NCBI RefSeq assembly: GCF_018332715.1
Contig: NZ_BOQP01000011.1
Location: 62,001 to 126,000, forward strand
From: Winogradskya consettensis
Lineage (GTDB): Bacteria; Actinomycetota; Actinomycetes; Mycobacteriales; Micromonosporaceae
Reading direction: 5' to 3'
Length of the DNA stretch: 64,000 nt
Below are positions 26,823 to 35,505 of this stretch, one piece after another (within the stretch, counting starts at the first letter, position 1; every line of letters begins with the position of its first letter). Made by a program: the position numbers and the translations under genes. The notes below the pieces were generated by a model. It saw only the letters and a list, made by a program, of their open reading frames with translations, had not been told where the DNA came from and did not search any database.

Positions 26823-27794
26823 CTACTCCGCGCGGGCGGCTTCCTCGATCTGGTCAGCGTCAGTGGTCGAGGAGGCGGGCGCCGTGACGGGAGCGGCCCG
26901 CCGGGACGGCTTGGGGGCAGGCTCGACGTCGGCGGGGGAGCTGAGGGTGCGCCCGACGGCCACGATGGCCGTGAACGCGCCGACGAAGAGCACCATCAGA
27001 GCGTTGTTGAGCCGGGTCCCGCTCAGCATGGTCTGGATCGTCGAGTCCAGCACGCTCACCCGTCCAGCGAGATCGAACACCCGCGCACCTGCCGTGCGTA
27101 CGAGAATCTCTCCCAGAACCAGGAGCAGGCCCGGCCCGGCGCCCGCCAGACCGAAGAGCGGCCACCGCAGGCCTTTGTCCTTGCGCAGCAGGCGGTAGGT
27201 GATGAGGCCGGCGGCCAGGCCACCGAGAATGCCCTGCGCGTAACCCCAGTAGCTGGCCGCGTTGGCCTGTGACGCCGAGCTGCTGCCCGCGCCGAACACC
27301 GGCAGCAGGTCGTCCTGCAGGAACGCGAGCACCATGCCGACCAGGAAGACCGCGATCGCTGCCCAGCTGACCGCCGCGGTGATCCGCTGGCGGGGGAGTC
27401 CGGCCAGCGCGCCACCGATGGTCGCTGCCGCTGCGATCGTGCCGCCGGTGACCGCGTAGATCCAGCCCTCGGTGTTGATCGTGATGATGGCGAGCGCGCC
27501 GAGGCCGCCGATGATCACGCCGCTGCCGGTGGAGATCACGAAGCGCACGGTGGTGCCGACCTCACGGCCGCGGCGCGAGACCAGGGCCAGGACGGCCAGG
27601 CCGACCGCCGCGCCGGCGACGAGCATCGCGGAGACCGTGCCGGGCATCGCGTACGCCGTGGAGGTGACCTCGATTTCGGCGTCTGTCTGACCGGTGATCG
27701 AGACCCGGGCCGACCAGAGCATCCCGGCCGCCCACAGCAACCCCGTGAACGCCAGAGAGAGCGCGGAGAGGATGCCCCGCGAAGGAGAAGGCAT
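26823..27794 (-). CDS. Hypothetical multi-spanning membrane protein
   Basis: A 323-residue integral membrane protein with about eight hydrophobic helices, spaced regularly from residue 8 to 275. Examples are LSALSLAFTGLLWAAGML, AMLVAGAAVGLAVLALVS, AAIAVFLVGMVLAFL and ALMVLFVGAFTAIVAVG. The C-terminal 45 residues are hydrophilic and Ala/Pro/Ser-rich. I do not recognise the family. The start is placed at ATG 27794 rather than the TTG two codons earlier. It is convergent with the DUF6912 gene, with only 4 bp between their stops. Confidence 0.7.
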   Translation of the reverse strand: MPSPSRGILSALSLAFTGLLWAAGMLWSARVSITGQTDAEIEVTSTAYAMPGTVSAMLVAGAAVGLAVLALVSRRGREVGTTVRFVISTGSGVIIGGLGALAIITINTEGWIYAVTGGTIAAAATIGGALAGLPRQRITAAVSWAAIAVFLVGMVLAFLQDDLLPVFGAGSSSASQANAASYWGYAQGILGGLAAGLITYRLLRKDKGLRWPLFGLAGAGPGLLLVLGEILVRTAGARVFDLAGRVSVLDSTIQTMLSGTRLNNALMVLFVGAFTAIVAVGRTLSSPADVEPAPKPSRRAAPVTAPASSTTDADQIEEAARAE

Positions 27795-28127
27795 GGCCAA
27801 AGGGTACGCGGGCCGCCGCCGCGAGCTCGGTGGAGGCGGCGGCGAGTCCTAGATGGGCTGATTGTCCCGAAAGTCGTTTCTTCAGAAATTTCGCGTCACA
27901 TCGGACCCGGCGATCCGCCAGTTTTGAAGCGGTTCCGGACTTCGAGCGCCGTCTGACCGATTTCGCGCTCCATTTTACCCCCCGAGACTCGTTCACAACG
28001 GCAAAACGCCCGGTCACGACCCTCGTGGTCGGACTGTCTGTGCGGGACAGTCGTATGTGGAGACGCAAATTGGACGGATCGGGCGAAATCCTGGACGCCG
28101 CAGCGACAAAGTGGCAGCTTAGAAGGC
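27795..28127. promoter_or_regulatory. Intergenic region upstream of PadR with a perfect inverted repeat
   Basis: 333 bp between divergent genes, less GC-rich than its surroundings. At 28032-28052 it holds a perfect 7-7-7 inverted repeat, GACTGTC-TGTGCGG-GACAGTC, about 80 bp before the padR start. No clear -10/-35 pair was found. The dyad is a candidate operator for PadR or another regulator. Confidence 0.45.
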
Positions 28128-28643
28128 ATGCCCGACTCTCAAATCAACCCTACGGCTGCCGCTCTGCTCGGTCTGCTCCACGACGGGCCGATGACCGGCG
28201 GACAGCTCATGGCGGCTGCCGAACGCCGCCTCGGGCCTTACTGGTCGATGACGCGGAGCCAGGTCTACCGCGAATTGCCGGTCCTGGCCGAGATGGGATA
28301 CGTCCGCCTCGGCAAGCCAGGACCGCGGTCCAGCCAGCCCTATGCCATCACCGCCCCCGGCAAACGTGCTTTCAGCCGGTGGCTCGCCGAATCTCCCGGC
28401 CGTGACGCGATCCGTAACCCGGTCGCGTTGCGCGTCGCATTCGGTCAGCAGCACGCGGGCGGCCAGCTGAAGACGCTCTACACCGGTGCCAACGAGTATC
28501 ACTCCGAGGCCCTGGCGATGGCGCGCGAGCAGGCCAAGGAGGCCAAAAAGGCCGGCGATCAGTACGGTGCCGCGGCGCTCGAGTTCGCGGTCGCGTACCA
28601 CAAGGCGGCTCTGACCTGGCTCAAGGCCGCACCTGCGGAGTGA
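28128..28643 (+). CDS. PadR-type transcriptional regulator
   Basis: A 171-residue PadR regulator. The N-terminal winged HTH is AALLGLLHDGPMTGGQLMAAAERRLGPYWSMTRSQVYRELPVLAEMGYVRLG (about residues 10-62), with the PadR-typical glycine/serine turn. The C-terminal half is a helical dimerisation arm (HAGGQLKTLYTGANEYHSEALAMAREQAKEAKK). PadR proteins are usually ligand-responsive repressors of phenolic-acid or multidrug-efflux genes; no target lies next to it. The ATG start follows AGAAGG. Confidence 0.87.
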   Translation: MPDSQINPTAAALLGLLHDGPMTGGQLMAAAERRLGPYWSMTRSQVYRELPVLAEMGYVRLGKPGPRSSQPYAITAPGKRAFSRWLAESPGRDAIRNPVALRVAFGQQHAGGQLKTLYTGANEYHSEALAMAREQAKEAKKAGDQYGAAALEFAVAYHKAALTWLKAAPAE

Positions 28644-28664
28644 TGACGGAATTACGCAGCATGG

Positions 28665-28701
28665 GCCGCCCGGCCGCAACAGCGGCCGGGCGGCGTATTC
28701 T
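28665..28701 (+). terminator. Terminator after padR overlapping the prfB promoter
   Basis: A perfect 13-bp stem GCCGCCCGGCCGC (28665-28677) with GCGGCCGGGCGGC (28682-28694), a 4-nt ACAA-type loop, then GTATTCTT. TATTCT at 28696-28701 is also a good -10 for prfB, whose GTG lies 9 bp further on. Confidence 0.8.
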
Positions 28702-28709
28702 TAACAGTC

Positions 28710-29822
28710 GTGAGTGCAGCCGACTTTCCTGACCAGCTCAAGGCGCTCGACGCCACCCTCCGCAATATCGAGAACGTGCTCGACCTCGACAGGCTGCGGC
28801 GGGAGCGTGCTGAGCTCGAGGAGCAGGCCTCCGCCCCCGACCTGTGGGACGACCAGGCCCGTGCCCAGGAGGTCAACTCCAAGCTTTCGTACGCCGCCAG
28901 CGAGATCTCGAAGATGGAATCGCTGCGCAGTCGTCTCGACGACGCCGCCCTGCTGCTCGAGATGGCCCAGGCCGAGGGCGACGAGGGTTCCGTCAACGAG
29001 GTCGGCACCGAGATCCTGAGCCTGCAGAAGGCCATCGACGCGCAGGAGGTCCGCACCCTGCTGTCCGGGGAGTACGACTCCCGCGAGGCAGTGGTCGCCA
29101 TCCGCGCCGGTGCCGGCGGTGTCGACGCAGCCGACTTCGCCGAGATGCTCCTGCGGATGTATCTGCGGTGGGCTGAGCGCCACGGTTACCCCACCGAGGT
29201 CTACGACACCTCCTACGCCGAGGAGGCGGGCCTCAAGTCCGCCACCTTCGCGGTCAAGGTGCCCTACGCGTTCGGCACGCTCAGCGTCGAATCCGGCACC
29301 CACCGCCTGGTCCGGATCAGCCCGTTCGACAATCAGGGCCGCCGCCAGACGAGCTTCGCCGGTGTCGAGGTGATGCCTGTTGTGGCACAGACCGACCACA
29401 TCGACATTCCGGAGAACGAAATCCGGACCGACGTCTACCGTTCGTCGGGGCCTGGTGGACAGAGCGTTAACACCACGGACTCCGCCGTGCGTCTCACGCA
29501 CATTCCGACGGGCATCGTCGTGACGTGTCAGAACGAGAAGTCGCAGCTTCAGAACAAGGCTTCGGCGATGCGGGTCCTGCAGGCCCGGCTGCTCGAGCGC
29601 AAGCGCCAGGAGGAGGAGGCCAAGATGGCCGGCCTCAAGCAGGACACCACCGGATCGTGGGGTGACCAGATGCGTTCGTACGTCCTGCACCCCTACCAGA
29701 TGGTCAAGGATCTGCGCACTGAGCAGGAGACCGGCAACCCGCCGTCGGTTTTTGACGGCCACATCGACGAATTCATCGAGGCGGGCATCCGGTGGCGTAA
29801 GCAGACCCAGATCGCCGGCTGA
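28710..29822 (+). CDS. prfB: Peptide chain release factor 2
   Basis: A 370-residue class I release factor that reads UGA and UAA. The stop-codon recognition tripeptide SPF is present in [16 protein letters not shown] (about residues 200-215). The catalytic GGQ lies in [20 protein letters not shown] (about 247-266). The reading frame is continuous from the GTG, so the programmed +1 frameshift found in prfB of many bacteria is absent here. The promoter -10 TATTCT at 28696 gives a leaderless or nearly leaderless message. It opens the prfB-ftsE-ftsX-M23-smpB-ssrA block conserved with mycobacteria (Rv3105c-Rv3100c). Confidence 0.96.
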   Translation: MSAADFPDQLKALDATLRNIENVLDLDRLRRERAELEEQASAPDLWDDQARAQEVNSKLSYAASEISKMESLRSRLDDAALLLEMAQAEGDEGSVNEVGTEILSLQKAIDAQEVRTLLSGEYDSREAVVAIRAGAGGVDAADFAEMLLRMYLRWAERHGYPTEVYDTSYAEEAGLKSATFAVKVPYAFGTLSVESGTHRLVRISPFDNQGRRQTSFAGVEVMPVVAQTDHIDIPENEIRTDVYRSSGPGGQSVNTTDSAVRLTHIPTGIVVTCQNEKSQLQNKASAMRVLQARLLERKRQEEEAKMAGLKQDTTGSWGDQMRSYVLHPYQMVKDLRTEQETGNPPSVFDGHIDEFIEAGIRWRKQTQIAG

Positions 29823-29858
29823 GCGCGTCAGTGCCCGGTCGTCCGATAGGGGCGACAC

Positions 29859-29884
29859 GCCGTCTAAACGAAGAGTCAGACGGC
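29859..29884 (+). terminator. Hairpin between prfB and ftsE
   Basis: Stem GCCGTCT (29859-29865) with AGACGGC (29878-29884), loop 12 nt. It may terminate prfB before the separate ftsE promoter (TTGGAG at 29942, TAGACT at 29964). Confidence 0.5.
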
Positions 29885-29977
29885 GCTCACGCCGCGTGCG
29901 GATCTTGCCGGTAGATGTGCAAAAGATGGTGACCGCTGGGCTTGGAGTTTTCGTTACACCGCGTAGACTCTCGACCC

Positions 29978-30658
29978 GTGATTCAGCTCGAGAACGTGAC
30001 GAAGACGTATCCAAAGGCGTCGCGGCCGTCGTTGGACGACGTCAGCGTCGGTATCGACAAGGGTGAGTTCGTCTTCTTCATCGGTCCCTCCGGGTCCGGG
30101 AAGTCGACGATCATCAAGCTGCTGCTGCACGAGGTGGCTCCCACCAGGGGCAAGGTCGTGGTGAACGCCAAGGACGTCACCACGCTGCGGTCGTGGAAGG
30201 TCCCGCACTTCCGTCGCTCGATCGGCTGCGTGTTCCAGGACTTCCGGCTCCTGCCGAACCGCACCGCGTACGAGAATGTCGCTTTCGCCCTGGAAGTGAT
30301 CGGTAAGACCAAGGCTGTCGCCCGGCGGGTCGTTCCCGAGGTGCTCGAGCTCGTCGGTCTCGGCGGCAAGGAGCACCGCTACCCGCACGAGCTCTCCGGC
30401 GGTGAGCAGCAGCGTGTCGCCGTGGCCCGGGCCTTCGTGAACCGGCCGCTGATCCTGTTGGCGGACGAGCCCACGGGCAACCTGGACCCCGACACGTCCA
30501 TCGAGATCATGCGGCTGCTGGACCGGATCAACCGGACCGGCACGACGGTCGTGATGGTCACCCACGACTCCAACATCGTCAACCAGATGCGCCGGCGGGT
30601 CATCGAGATCGAGAGTGGTCGCATCGTCCGCGACCAGGCCCGCGGCGTCTACGGCTGA
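29978..30658 (+). CDS. ftsE: Cell division ATP-binding protein FtsE
   Basis: A 226-residue ABC ATPase. Walker A is [12 protein letters not shown] (about residues 36-47), the signature is [14 protein letters not shown] (about 136-149) and Walker B is [13 protein letters not shown] (about 156-168). With FtsX it forms the FtsEX complex at the septum, which transmits ATP hydrolysis to an outside peptidoglycan hydrolase. The GTG at 29978 lies 8 bp after TAGACT, giving a very short leader. It precedes ftsX by 66 bp. Confidence 0.95.
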   Translation: MIQLENVTKTYPKASRPSLDDVSVGIDKGEFVFFIGPSGSGKSTIIKLLLHEVAPTRGKVVVNAKDVTTLRSWKVPHFRRSIGCVFQDFRLLPNRTAYENVAFALEVIGKTKAVARRVVPEVLELVGLGGKEHRYPHELSGGEQQRVAVARAFVNRPLILLADEPTGNLDPDTSIEIMRLLDRINRTGTTVVMVTHDSNIVNQMRRRVIEIESGRIVRDQARGVYG

Positions 30659-30724
30659 GTCCGGGCCCCGCGCCCTACCCTGCACACCTGATCGAAGAAC
30701 GCGGAGTCCCGGAAGGAACCCCCG

Positions 30725-31603
30725 ATGCAGCGCGCCAAATACATCCTCAACGAGGTGCTGGTCGGCCTCTGGCGAAACGTCACCATGACGGTTGCCATGA
30801 TCATCACTCTCTCGGTGTCGCTCACGATGCTCGGCGCCAGCGTGCTGATGTACATGCAGGTCGACCAGATGAAGAGCTTCTACTACGGCGAGATCGAGGT
30901 CTCGATCTTCCTCCGTGACGACGTCACCGAGGCGCAGCGCGCGGCGATCGACCAGTCGATCGACAGCAACCCGCTCGTGCAGTCGAAGACCTACGAGAGC
31001 CGTGAAGACGCCCTGGCCAAGTTCAAGGTCCTCTGGCGCGACTCGCCCGACTTCGTGAAGTCGGTCGGCCCGGACAGCCTCCCCGAGTCGTTCCGGGTGA
31101 AGCTCAAGGACCCCGAGCAGTACTCCACGTTCGCCGACCAGATCAAGGGTCAGCAGGGCATCCAGGACATCGTCGACCAGCGTGAGCTGCTGGAGAAGGT
31201 CTTCAAGATCTTCAACGCGATCCAGGTGATGGCGTTGATCGTGGCCGGCTTCATGGCGCTGGCGGCGTTGCTCCTGGTGGGTAACACCATCCAGGTCGCG
31301 GCGTACAGCAAGCGCCGGGAAGTCGCGGTCATGAAACTCGTCGGCGCGTCCAACTGGTTCATCCAGGCGCCGTTCGTGCTCGAGGCGGTGGTCGCCGGTC
31401 TGATCGGCGCGATCCTGGGCTTCGTGTTCATCTTCGTCGGCAAGGTCACGCTCCTCGACGGCCGATTGCAGGCCCTGACGAACGTGCTCACCCCGATCCC
31501 CGACGGCAACGTGTGGCTGATGCTGCCGCTGCTCGCGGGCGTCGGAGCCCTGGTCAGCGCGATCACAGCGTGGGTCACCCTGCGCTTCTACCTCAAGGTC
31601 TAA
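30725..31603 (+). CDS. ftsX: Cell division protein FtsX
   Basis: A 292-residue FtsX with the normal layout. A first membrane helix lies at about residues 20-45 (MTVAMIITLSVSLTMLGASVLM). A large extracellular loop of about 125 residues follows, which recruits the hydrolase. Three more helices come after it (AFNA-region at 155-180, FVLEAVVAGLIGAILGFVFIFVG and LMLPLLAGVGALVSAITAWV). It follows ftsE in the same operon and is followed by a strong terminator. The next gene encodes a coiled-coil M23 peptidase, a likely partner of the extracellular loop. Confidence 0.95.
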   Translation: MQRAKYILNEVLVGLWRNVTMTVAMIITLSVSLTMLGASVLMYMQVDQMKSFYYGEIEVSIFLRDDVTEAQRAAIDQSIDSNPLVQSKTYESREDALAKFKVLWRDSPDFVKSVGPDSLPESFRVKLKDPEQYSTFADQIKGQQGIQDIVDQRELLEKVFKIFNAIQVMALIVAGFMALAALLLVGNTIQVAAYSKRREVAVMKLVGASNWFIQAPFVLEAVVAGLIGAILGFVFIFVGKVTLLDGRLQALTNVLTPIPDGNVWLMLPLLAGVGALVSAITAWVTLRFYLKV

Positions 31604-31630
31604 GGCTCCCAGGGCCGAATCACAGTCAAG

Positions 31631-31674
31631 ATCGCCGCGCATTCCGTACGCAGGATGCGCGGCGATTACTGTTT
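31631..31674 (+). terminator. ftsX terminator
   Basis: A perfect 12-bp stem ATCGCCGCGCAT (31631-31642) with ATGCGCGGCGAT (31655-31666), followed by TACTGTTT. Confidence 0.85.
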
Positions 31675-31682
31675 GGGCGGTT

Positions 31683-31715
31683 TTGACTGATAGTTACGAA
31701 GAGTCGTAGTACGGT
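31683..31715 (+). promoter_or_regulatory. Promoter of the M23 peptidase gene
   Basis: TTGACT at 31683-31688 and TAGTACGGT at 31707-31715 (spacer 18 to TAGTAC). The GTG start at 31724 lies 8-11 bp further on, so the message is nearly leaderless. Confidence 0.55.
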
Positions 31716-31723
31716 GACTTTTC

Positions 31724-32974
31724 GTGGGGTCCAAACAGCGACATAGCCGGCTGCGTGCCACGCTGGTTCTCTGTCTCAGCGTGCTCTGCCTCGCCGCACC
31801 GGCCGTGGCCGCACCCGGCGCCGCGTGGGCCGACCCGTCGGACGACGCGAAACGAGCGTCGAAGGCCGTGGACCGGGCGGAGGCCATCCTCGAGGACGCC
31901 ACCGTGACCGCCCGCAACGCCGCCCGCCGCCTCGAGGCCGCCACAGCAGCGCTGCCCGCAGCCCAGGAGAAGGTGGCCACCTCCCGAGGGGTTGTGGTCG
32001 CCGCCTCCGTGCAGGCCGCTACAGCCCGGCGCAAGGCGGACGCTGCCCAGGCGGCGTTCGAGATCACCGCCGCGAGCTTCCAGGCCGCGCAGGATCAGGT
32101 CGACCAGGCCCGCGAACGCGTCGACGAGATCGCCTCGGCCACGTACATGGGTGGCAACTTCGCCGCCATCAACGTCCTCGTCGACGCCACCGGACCCCGG
32201 GACGCCATGGACCGGCTCGACCTCGTCGGTCAGGTCATGCAGAAACAGCAGGAAGGCGTCGACCAGTTCATGGCGGCGCGGCGCTCCGCGCGTATCGAAC
32301 AGGACAAGGCCGGACTCGCCAAGCGCACCGCCGAGGACGCCGAGCGTGAGGCAACCGCGAAGCTGAACGCCGCACGGGCCGCCCAGAAGGCTGCGGAGCA
32401 GGCCCGGGCCGCAGTGATCCACCTGACCCAGAGCCGCAAGGACGCCCTGCACGTCGCACGCTCACAGCGCTCCGCGGTCCTCGCGAAATACGAACAGGCC
32501 AAGGCCGAGGAAGCCCGGATCCAGAACGCGCTCCGTGGCTGGGACGACCGCAACGGCGGCGGCGCGGCCTACTCCGGTGGCGCCCTGCTCATGCCCGTGC
32601 ACGGCTGGAAGACCAGCGACTTCGGCTCCCGCTACGACCCGTACTACCACGTCTACCAGTTACACGCGGGCACGGACATAGCGGCGCCAGGCGGCACACC
32701 CATCCACGCGGCAGCGAGCGGAACAGTCATCCGGGCCGGCTGGAACGGCGGCTACGGCAACTACACGTGCCTCAGCCACGGCAAGGGCTTCTCCACCTGT
32801 TACGGCCACCAATCCAAAATCATGGTCTACCCCGGAGAGTACGTCCGCCGCGGCGAGGTCATCGGCAAGGTGGGCACCACAGGGGCGTCCACGGGGTACC
32901 ACCTGCACTTCGAGACGCGCTTCTACGGCGTACCGAAGAATCCGCTCAAATATCTGCCGAGCTGTTTCTGTTAG
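31724..32974 (+). CDS. Secreted coiled-coil M23 (LytM-type) endopeptidase, likely FtsEX effector
   Basis: A 416-residue exported murein hydrolase. A signal peptide (residues 1-33, ending APGAAWA) is followed by a long Ala/Glu/Arg-rich coiled coil (about 35-280). The M23 domain (about 285-410) carries the zinc motifs HAGTDIAAPGG (HxxxD) and HLHFETR (HxH). This coiled-coil plus LytM layout matches EnvC/PcsB-type proteins that FtsEX activates in other bacteria. The gene follows ftsX here but has its own promoter and a terminator in between. That it is the FtsEX partner is inferred from layout and position. Mycobacterial FtsEX uses an NlpC/P60 hydrolase (RipC) instead. Confidence 0.85.
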   Translation: MGSKQRHSRLRATLVLCLSVLCLAAPAVAAPGAAWADPSDDAKRASKAVDRAEAILEDATVTARNAARRLEAATAALPAAQEKVATSRGVVVAASVQAATARRKADAAQAAFEITAASFQAAQDQVDQARERVDEIASATYMGGNFAAINVLVDATGPRDAMDRLDLVGQVMQKQQEGVDQFMAARRSARIEQDKAGLAKRTAEDAEREATAKLNAARAAQKAAEQARAAVIHLTQSRKDALHVARSQRSAVLAKYEQAKAEEARIQNALRGWDDRNGGGAAYSGGALLMPVHGWKTSDFGSRYDPYYHVYQLHAGTDIAAPGGTPIHAAASGTVIRAGWNGGYGNYTCLSHGKGFSTCYGHQSKIMVYPGEYVRRGEVIGKVGTTGASTGYHLHFETRFYGVPKNPLKYLPSCFC

Positions 32975-32992
32975 CGCAACGGTAAGATTGCG

Positions 32993-33024
32993 GGGCCTGG
33001 CCGGACGGTCAGGCCCTTTTCTTG
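32993..33024 (+). terminator. Terminator after the M23 gene
   Basis: GGGCCTG (32993-32999) pairs with CAGGCCC (33010-33016) across a 10-nt loop, followed by TTTTCTTG, a true intrinsic terminator. It ends 17 bp before smpB. Confidence 0.8.
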
Positions 33025-33040
33025 TATTGGGAGTGACACC

Positions 33041-33517
33041 ATGCCGCGCGAACAGGGGCGCAAGGTCGTGGCCTCGAACCGTAAGGCGCGGCACGACTAC
33101 TCGATCCTCGACACCTACGAGGCGGGTATGCAGCTGACCGGCACCGAGGTCAAGTCGCTGCGCGCTGGCCGCGCGTCGCTCGTCGACGCGTTCGGCCACG
33201 AGAACAACGGCGAGATCTTCCTGCACGGGATGCACATCCCCGAGTACACGCAGGGCACCTGGACCAACCACGAGCCACGCCGCGTCCGCAAACTCCTCCT
33301 GCACCGCGAGGAGATAGCCAAGATGATGGGCAAGCTCCGCGACGACGGCGTCACCCTCGTCCCGCTCCAGGTCTACTTCGACAATGGGTACGCCAAAGTC
33401 GAACTCGGCCTCGCCAAGGGCAAGAAGTCCTACGACAAGCGCCAGGACCTCGCCAGCCGAGACGCCCAGAAAGAGATCAACAAGGCCATGGGCCGCCGTA
33501 GCAAAGGCATGGACTGA
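33041..33517 (+). CDS. smpB: SsrA-binding protein SmpB
   Basis: A 158-residue SmpB, the partner of tmRNA in rescue of stalled ribosomes. The beta-barrel core is complete ([33 protein letters not shown]). The C-terminal basic tail [29 protein letters not shown] inserts into the mRNA channel. The ATG follows GGGAGTGACACC. Its RNA partner ssrA lies 785 bp downstream, separated by one gene of unrelated type. Confidence 0.97.
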   Translation: MPREQGRKVVASNRKARHDYSILDTYEAGMQLTGTEVKSLRAGRASLVDAFGHENNGEIFLHGMHIPEYTQGTWTNHEPRRVRKLLLHREEIAKMMGKLRDDGVTLVPLQVYFDNGYAKVELGLAKGKKSYDKRQDLASRDAQKEINKAMGRRSKGMD

Positions 33518-33564
33518 CAGGTAACCTCCCCGCGGCATCGATCAACCGCGCGAAGGGACCGCCG

Positions 33565-34230
33565 TTGCCCGGCAAGCACCAAGTCCGAGTTCTTCGCCTC
33601 CCCCGCTACTCCCTGACCACAGCCGCCGCACTCCTGCTGGTGCTGCTGGTCGGGTGGGTAGCGGTCCGGGCGGCAGGCCCCACCCACCACAGCGGCCCCC
33701 GCCTCGTGGTGCCCTCCACCTCGGTCGTCCCCGCAGCGTTGGTGGTGCCGTCGCCCTCACCTTCCGCTTCCCCCTCTCCCTCCGCTTCGCCCTCCAGGTC
33801 GTCCTCACCATCCGCTTCCTCCTCCCCGTCGACGTCTCCGTCGCCGTCACCTTCCCGATCCCGGTCTGCGGCGGTCTCGTCATCGCCCACGCCGGCCGTG
33901 ACCACAACCACCACCCCGCCGCCAGCCGTTGTGCTGAGCGCCCGTTACCAGACCTCCGCGAGCTGGGACACAGGCTTCATCGCCTACCTCCAGGTCACCA
34001 ACAACGGTGCCGCCTCCACCGACTGGAGTGTCAATGTGACATACGCCGCAACCGCCGGCGTCCACATCACCAACGCCTGGAACGCCCAGCTCACCGGCAC
34101 CACCTTCACCGGCGGATCCCTCGCCCCCGGCGCCACAGCCACCTTCGGCTTCTCGGCAAACAAGCAGGTCAAGGACAAGATCACCCCCACCAGCTGCACC
34201 GCCCGAGGGACATCCTGCAAGATCGGCTGA
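33565..34230 (+). CDS. Membrane-anchored or secreted CBM2-like protein
   Basis: A 221-residue protein starting at a TTG preceded by GAAGGGA. The N-terminal hydrophobic helix LTTAAALLLVLLVGWVAV (about residues 18-35) is a signal anchor. A Ser/Pro/Thr-rich linker (about 55-120) of SPSPSASPSPSASPS type follows. The C-terminal 100 residues resemble a carbohydrate-binding module of family 2 (YQTSASWDTGFIAYLQVTNN; TDWSVNVTYAATAGVHITNAW; a conserved pair of Cys at the end). No catalytic domain is present. It is inserted between smpB and ssrA. Binding of polysaccharide is inferred from the fold. Confidence 0.75.
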   Translation: MPGKHQVRVLRLPRYSLTTAAALLLVLLVGWVAVRAAGPTHHSGPRLVVPSTSVVPAALVVPSPSPSASPSPSASPSRSSSPSASSSPSTSPSPSPSRSRSAAVSSSPTPAVTTTTTPPPAVVLSARYQTSASWDTGFIAYLQVTNNGAASTDWSVNVTYAATAGVHITNAWNAQLTGTTFTGGSLAPGATATFGFSANKQVKDKITPTSCTARGTSCKIG

Positions 34231-34301
34231 ATACCGGAATGAAGTCCTGGGCGGGACGCGTTAGTCTTGTGTGGCTGCCGCTGTTCGCGGTGGCCCTACA
34301 A

Positions 34302-34673
34302 GGGGGTGACTGGTTTCGACTTCGTACGTGGAGACAGGGGAAGCGAGCCGAGGAAGCCGACGTCGTCTCGAGAATCGGTCGTCGGAAAACAACAAGCGCC
34401 AATTCAAAGCGCACCGAGTTCGCCCTCGCCGCCTGAGCGAGTGCTAACTCTGTCGGACTGAGCACACCTCCGGCTCAGAACTCCGGCATCAGCTAGGAGG
34501 TTGGCCAACAGGTCCCGGTCGCGGGGACCTTGCGGCGAGATTAATCAGCGACTGGGCCCGTCACACCAACTTGCTCACGTGAGCGGTGGGGCCGAGTAGA
34601 GGCATAGTGAGCTGCGCTCGGAGAAGCCCTGACAAAACAACGAAGGACCCGGGTTCGATTCCCGGCACCTCCA
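34302..34673 (+). ncRNA. ssrA: Transfer-messenger RNA (tmRNA)
   Basis: A one-piece tmRNA of about 372 nt. The 5' acceptor strand GGGGGTG (34302-34308) pairs with CACCTCC (34666-34672), and the TACTGG-like start is followed by GGTTTCGAC. The T-arm GGACCCGGGTTCGATTCCCGG is clear. The tag reading frame runs from the resume codon GCC at 34398 to TGA at 34434-34436 and encodes ANSKRTEFALAA, which ends in the protease-recognised ALAA. The 3' CCA is not encoded. It acts with SmpB to release stalled ribosomes and tag proteins for degradation. Confidence 0.95.
34398..34436 (+). CDS. tmRNA proteolysis tag peptide
   Basis: The internal reading frame of ssrA: GCC AAT TCA AAG CGC ACC GAG TTC GCC CTC GCC GCC TGA, giving ANSKRTEFALAA. 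It begins with Ala, as in other tmRNAs, and ends FALAA, typical of Clp-targeted tags. Confidence 0.88.
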   Translation, partial: ANSKRTEFALAA

Positions 34674-34684
34674 CTGCAAGATCA

Positions 34685-34719
34685 CCGAAGGCGTCACCTC
34701 TCACAGGTGGCGCCTTCGG
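34685..34719 (+). terminator. ssrA terminator
   Basis: A 15-bp stem, CCGAAGGCGTCACCT (34685-34699) with AGGTGGCGCCTTCGG (34705-34719), containing one T-G pair, 12 bp after the tmRNA 3' end. Confidence 0.85.
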
Positions 34720-34827
34720 CCGTATCGGGCCGTGCCCGATCACGCACCACCGTCCCGCCCGGTGTGCCAACTGTCATGGTGTGCCGCCAGGCGGAATCGG
34801 TGGGGGATCGCCGAGGTTTCCGATGAC

Positions 34828-35505
34828 ATGACGACGATCGGACTCATCGGCAGTGGCAACATCGGCAGCACAGTGGCGCGGCTGGCGGTCGCCGCTGGCC
34901 ACGACGTGGTGCTGAGCAACTCACGGGGTCCGCAGACCCTTGGGGACCTGGTGTCCGAGCTGGGGCCGAAGGCGCGCGCCGCTACCCCTGCGGAGGCGGC
35001 CGCGGCTGGCGACGTGGTGGTGGTGACCGTGCCGCTGCGGGCGTACCGGGACGTTCCGGTGGAACCCTTGGCGGGCAAGGTGGTCATCGACACCAACAAC
35101 TACTACCCGGAGCGCGACGGTGTCTTCGACGAGTTGGAGGACGGCTCCAGCACTACCGGTGAGCTGCTGCAGAAGCACCTCCCGGAAAGCCGCGTGGTGA
35201 AGGGATTCAACAACATCTGGTTCGGGCATCTGGGGTCCCTGGCGCGGCCGGCAGATAGTGCGGACCGGTCGGCACTGCCGATTGCCGGTGACGACGCCGC
35301 CGCCAAGCAGGCGGTCAGCGAACTCCTCGACAGCCTCGGCTTCGACACCGTGGACGCCGGCCCGCTCGCCGAGAACTGGCGCGCCCAGCGGGACACCCCG
35401 GTCTACGTGACTCCCTACGGTGCCTACGGAGAGCTTCCCGGTACGCCGGCGAGCACGCAGGTCGTCCGCGAGGCGCTGGCTGCGGCGAAGCGCACCGCCG
35501 CCTGA
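34828..35505 (+). CDS. NADPH-dependent F420 reductase-like/NAD(P)-binding protein
   Basis: A 225-residue Rossmann-fold protein of the F420-dependent NADP oxidoreductase (Fno-like) family. The dinucleotide loop is TIGLIGSGNIGSTVARLA (about residues 3-20). Typical strands follow (HDVVLSNSRGPQTL; GDVVVVTVPLRAYRDVP; KVVIDTNNYYPERDG), and RVVKGFNNIWFGHL marks the substrate side. It may reduce NADP+ with F420H2 or act on another substrate. ATG 34828 is chosen because the Rossmann strand begins three residues later. It stands alone after ssrA. Confidence 0.83.
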   Translation: MTTIGLIGSGNIGSTVARLAVAAGHDVVLSNSRGPQTLGDLVSELGPKARAATPAEAAAAGDVVVVTVPLRAYRDVPVEPLAGKVVIDTNNYYPERDGVFDELEDGSSTTGELLQKHLPESRVVKGFNNIWFGHLGSLARPADSADRSALPIAGDDAAAKQAVSELLDSLGFDTVDAGPLAENWRAQRDTPVYVTPYGAYGELPGTPASTQVVREALAAAKRTAA

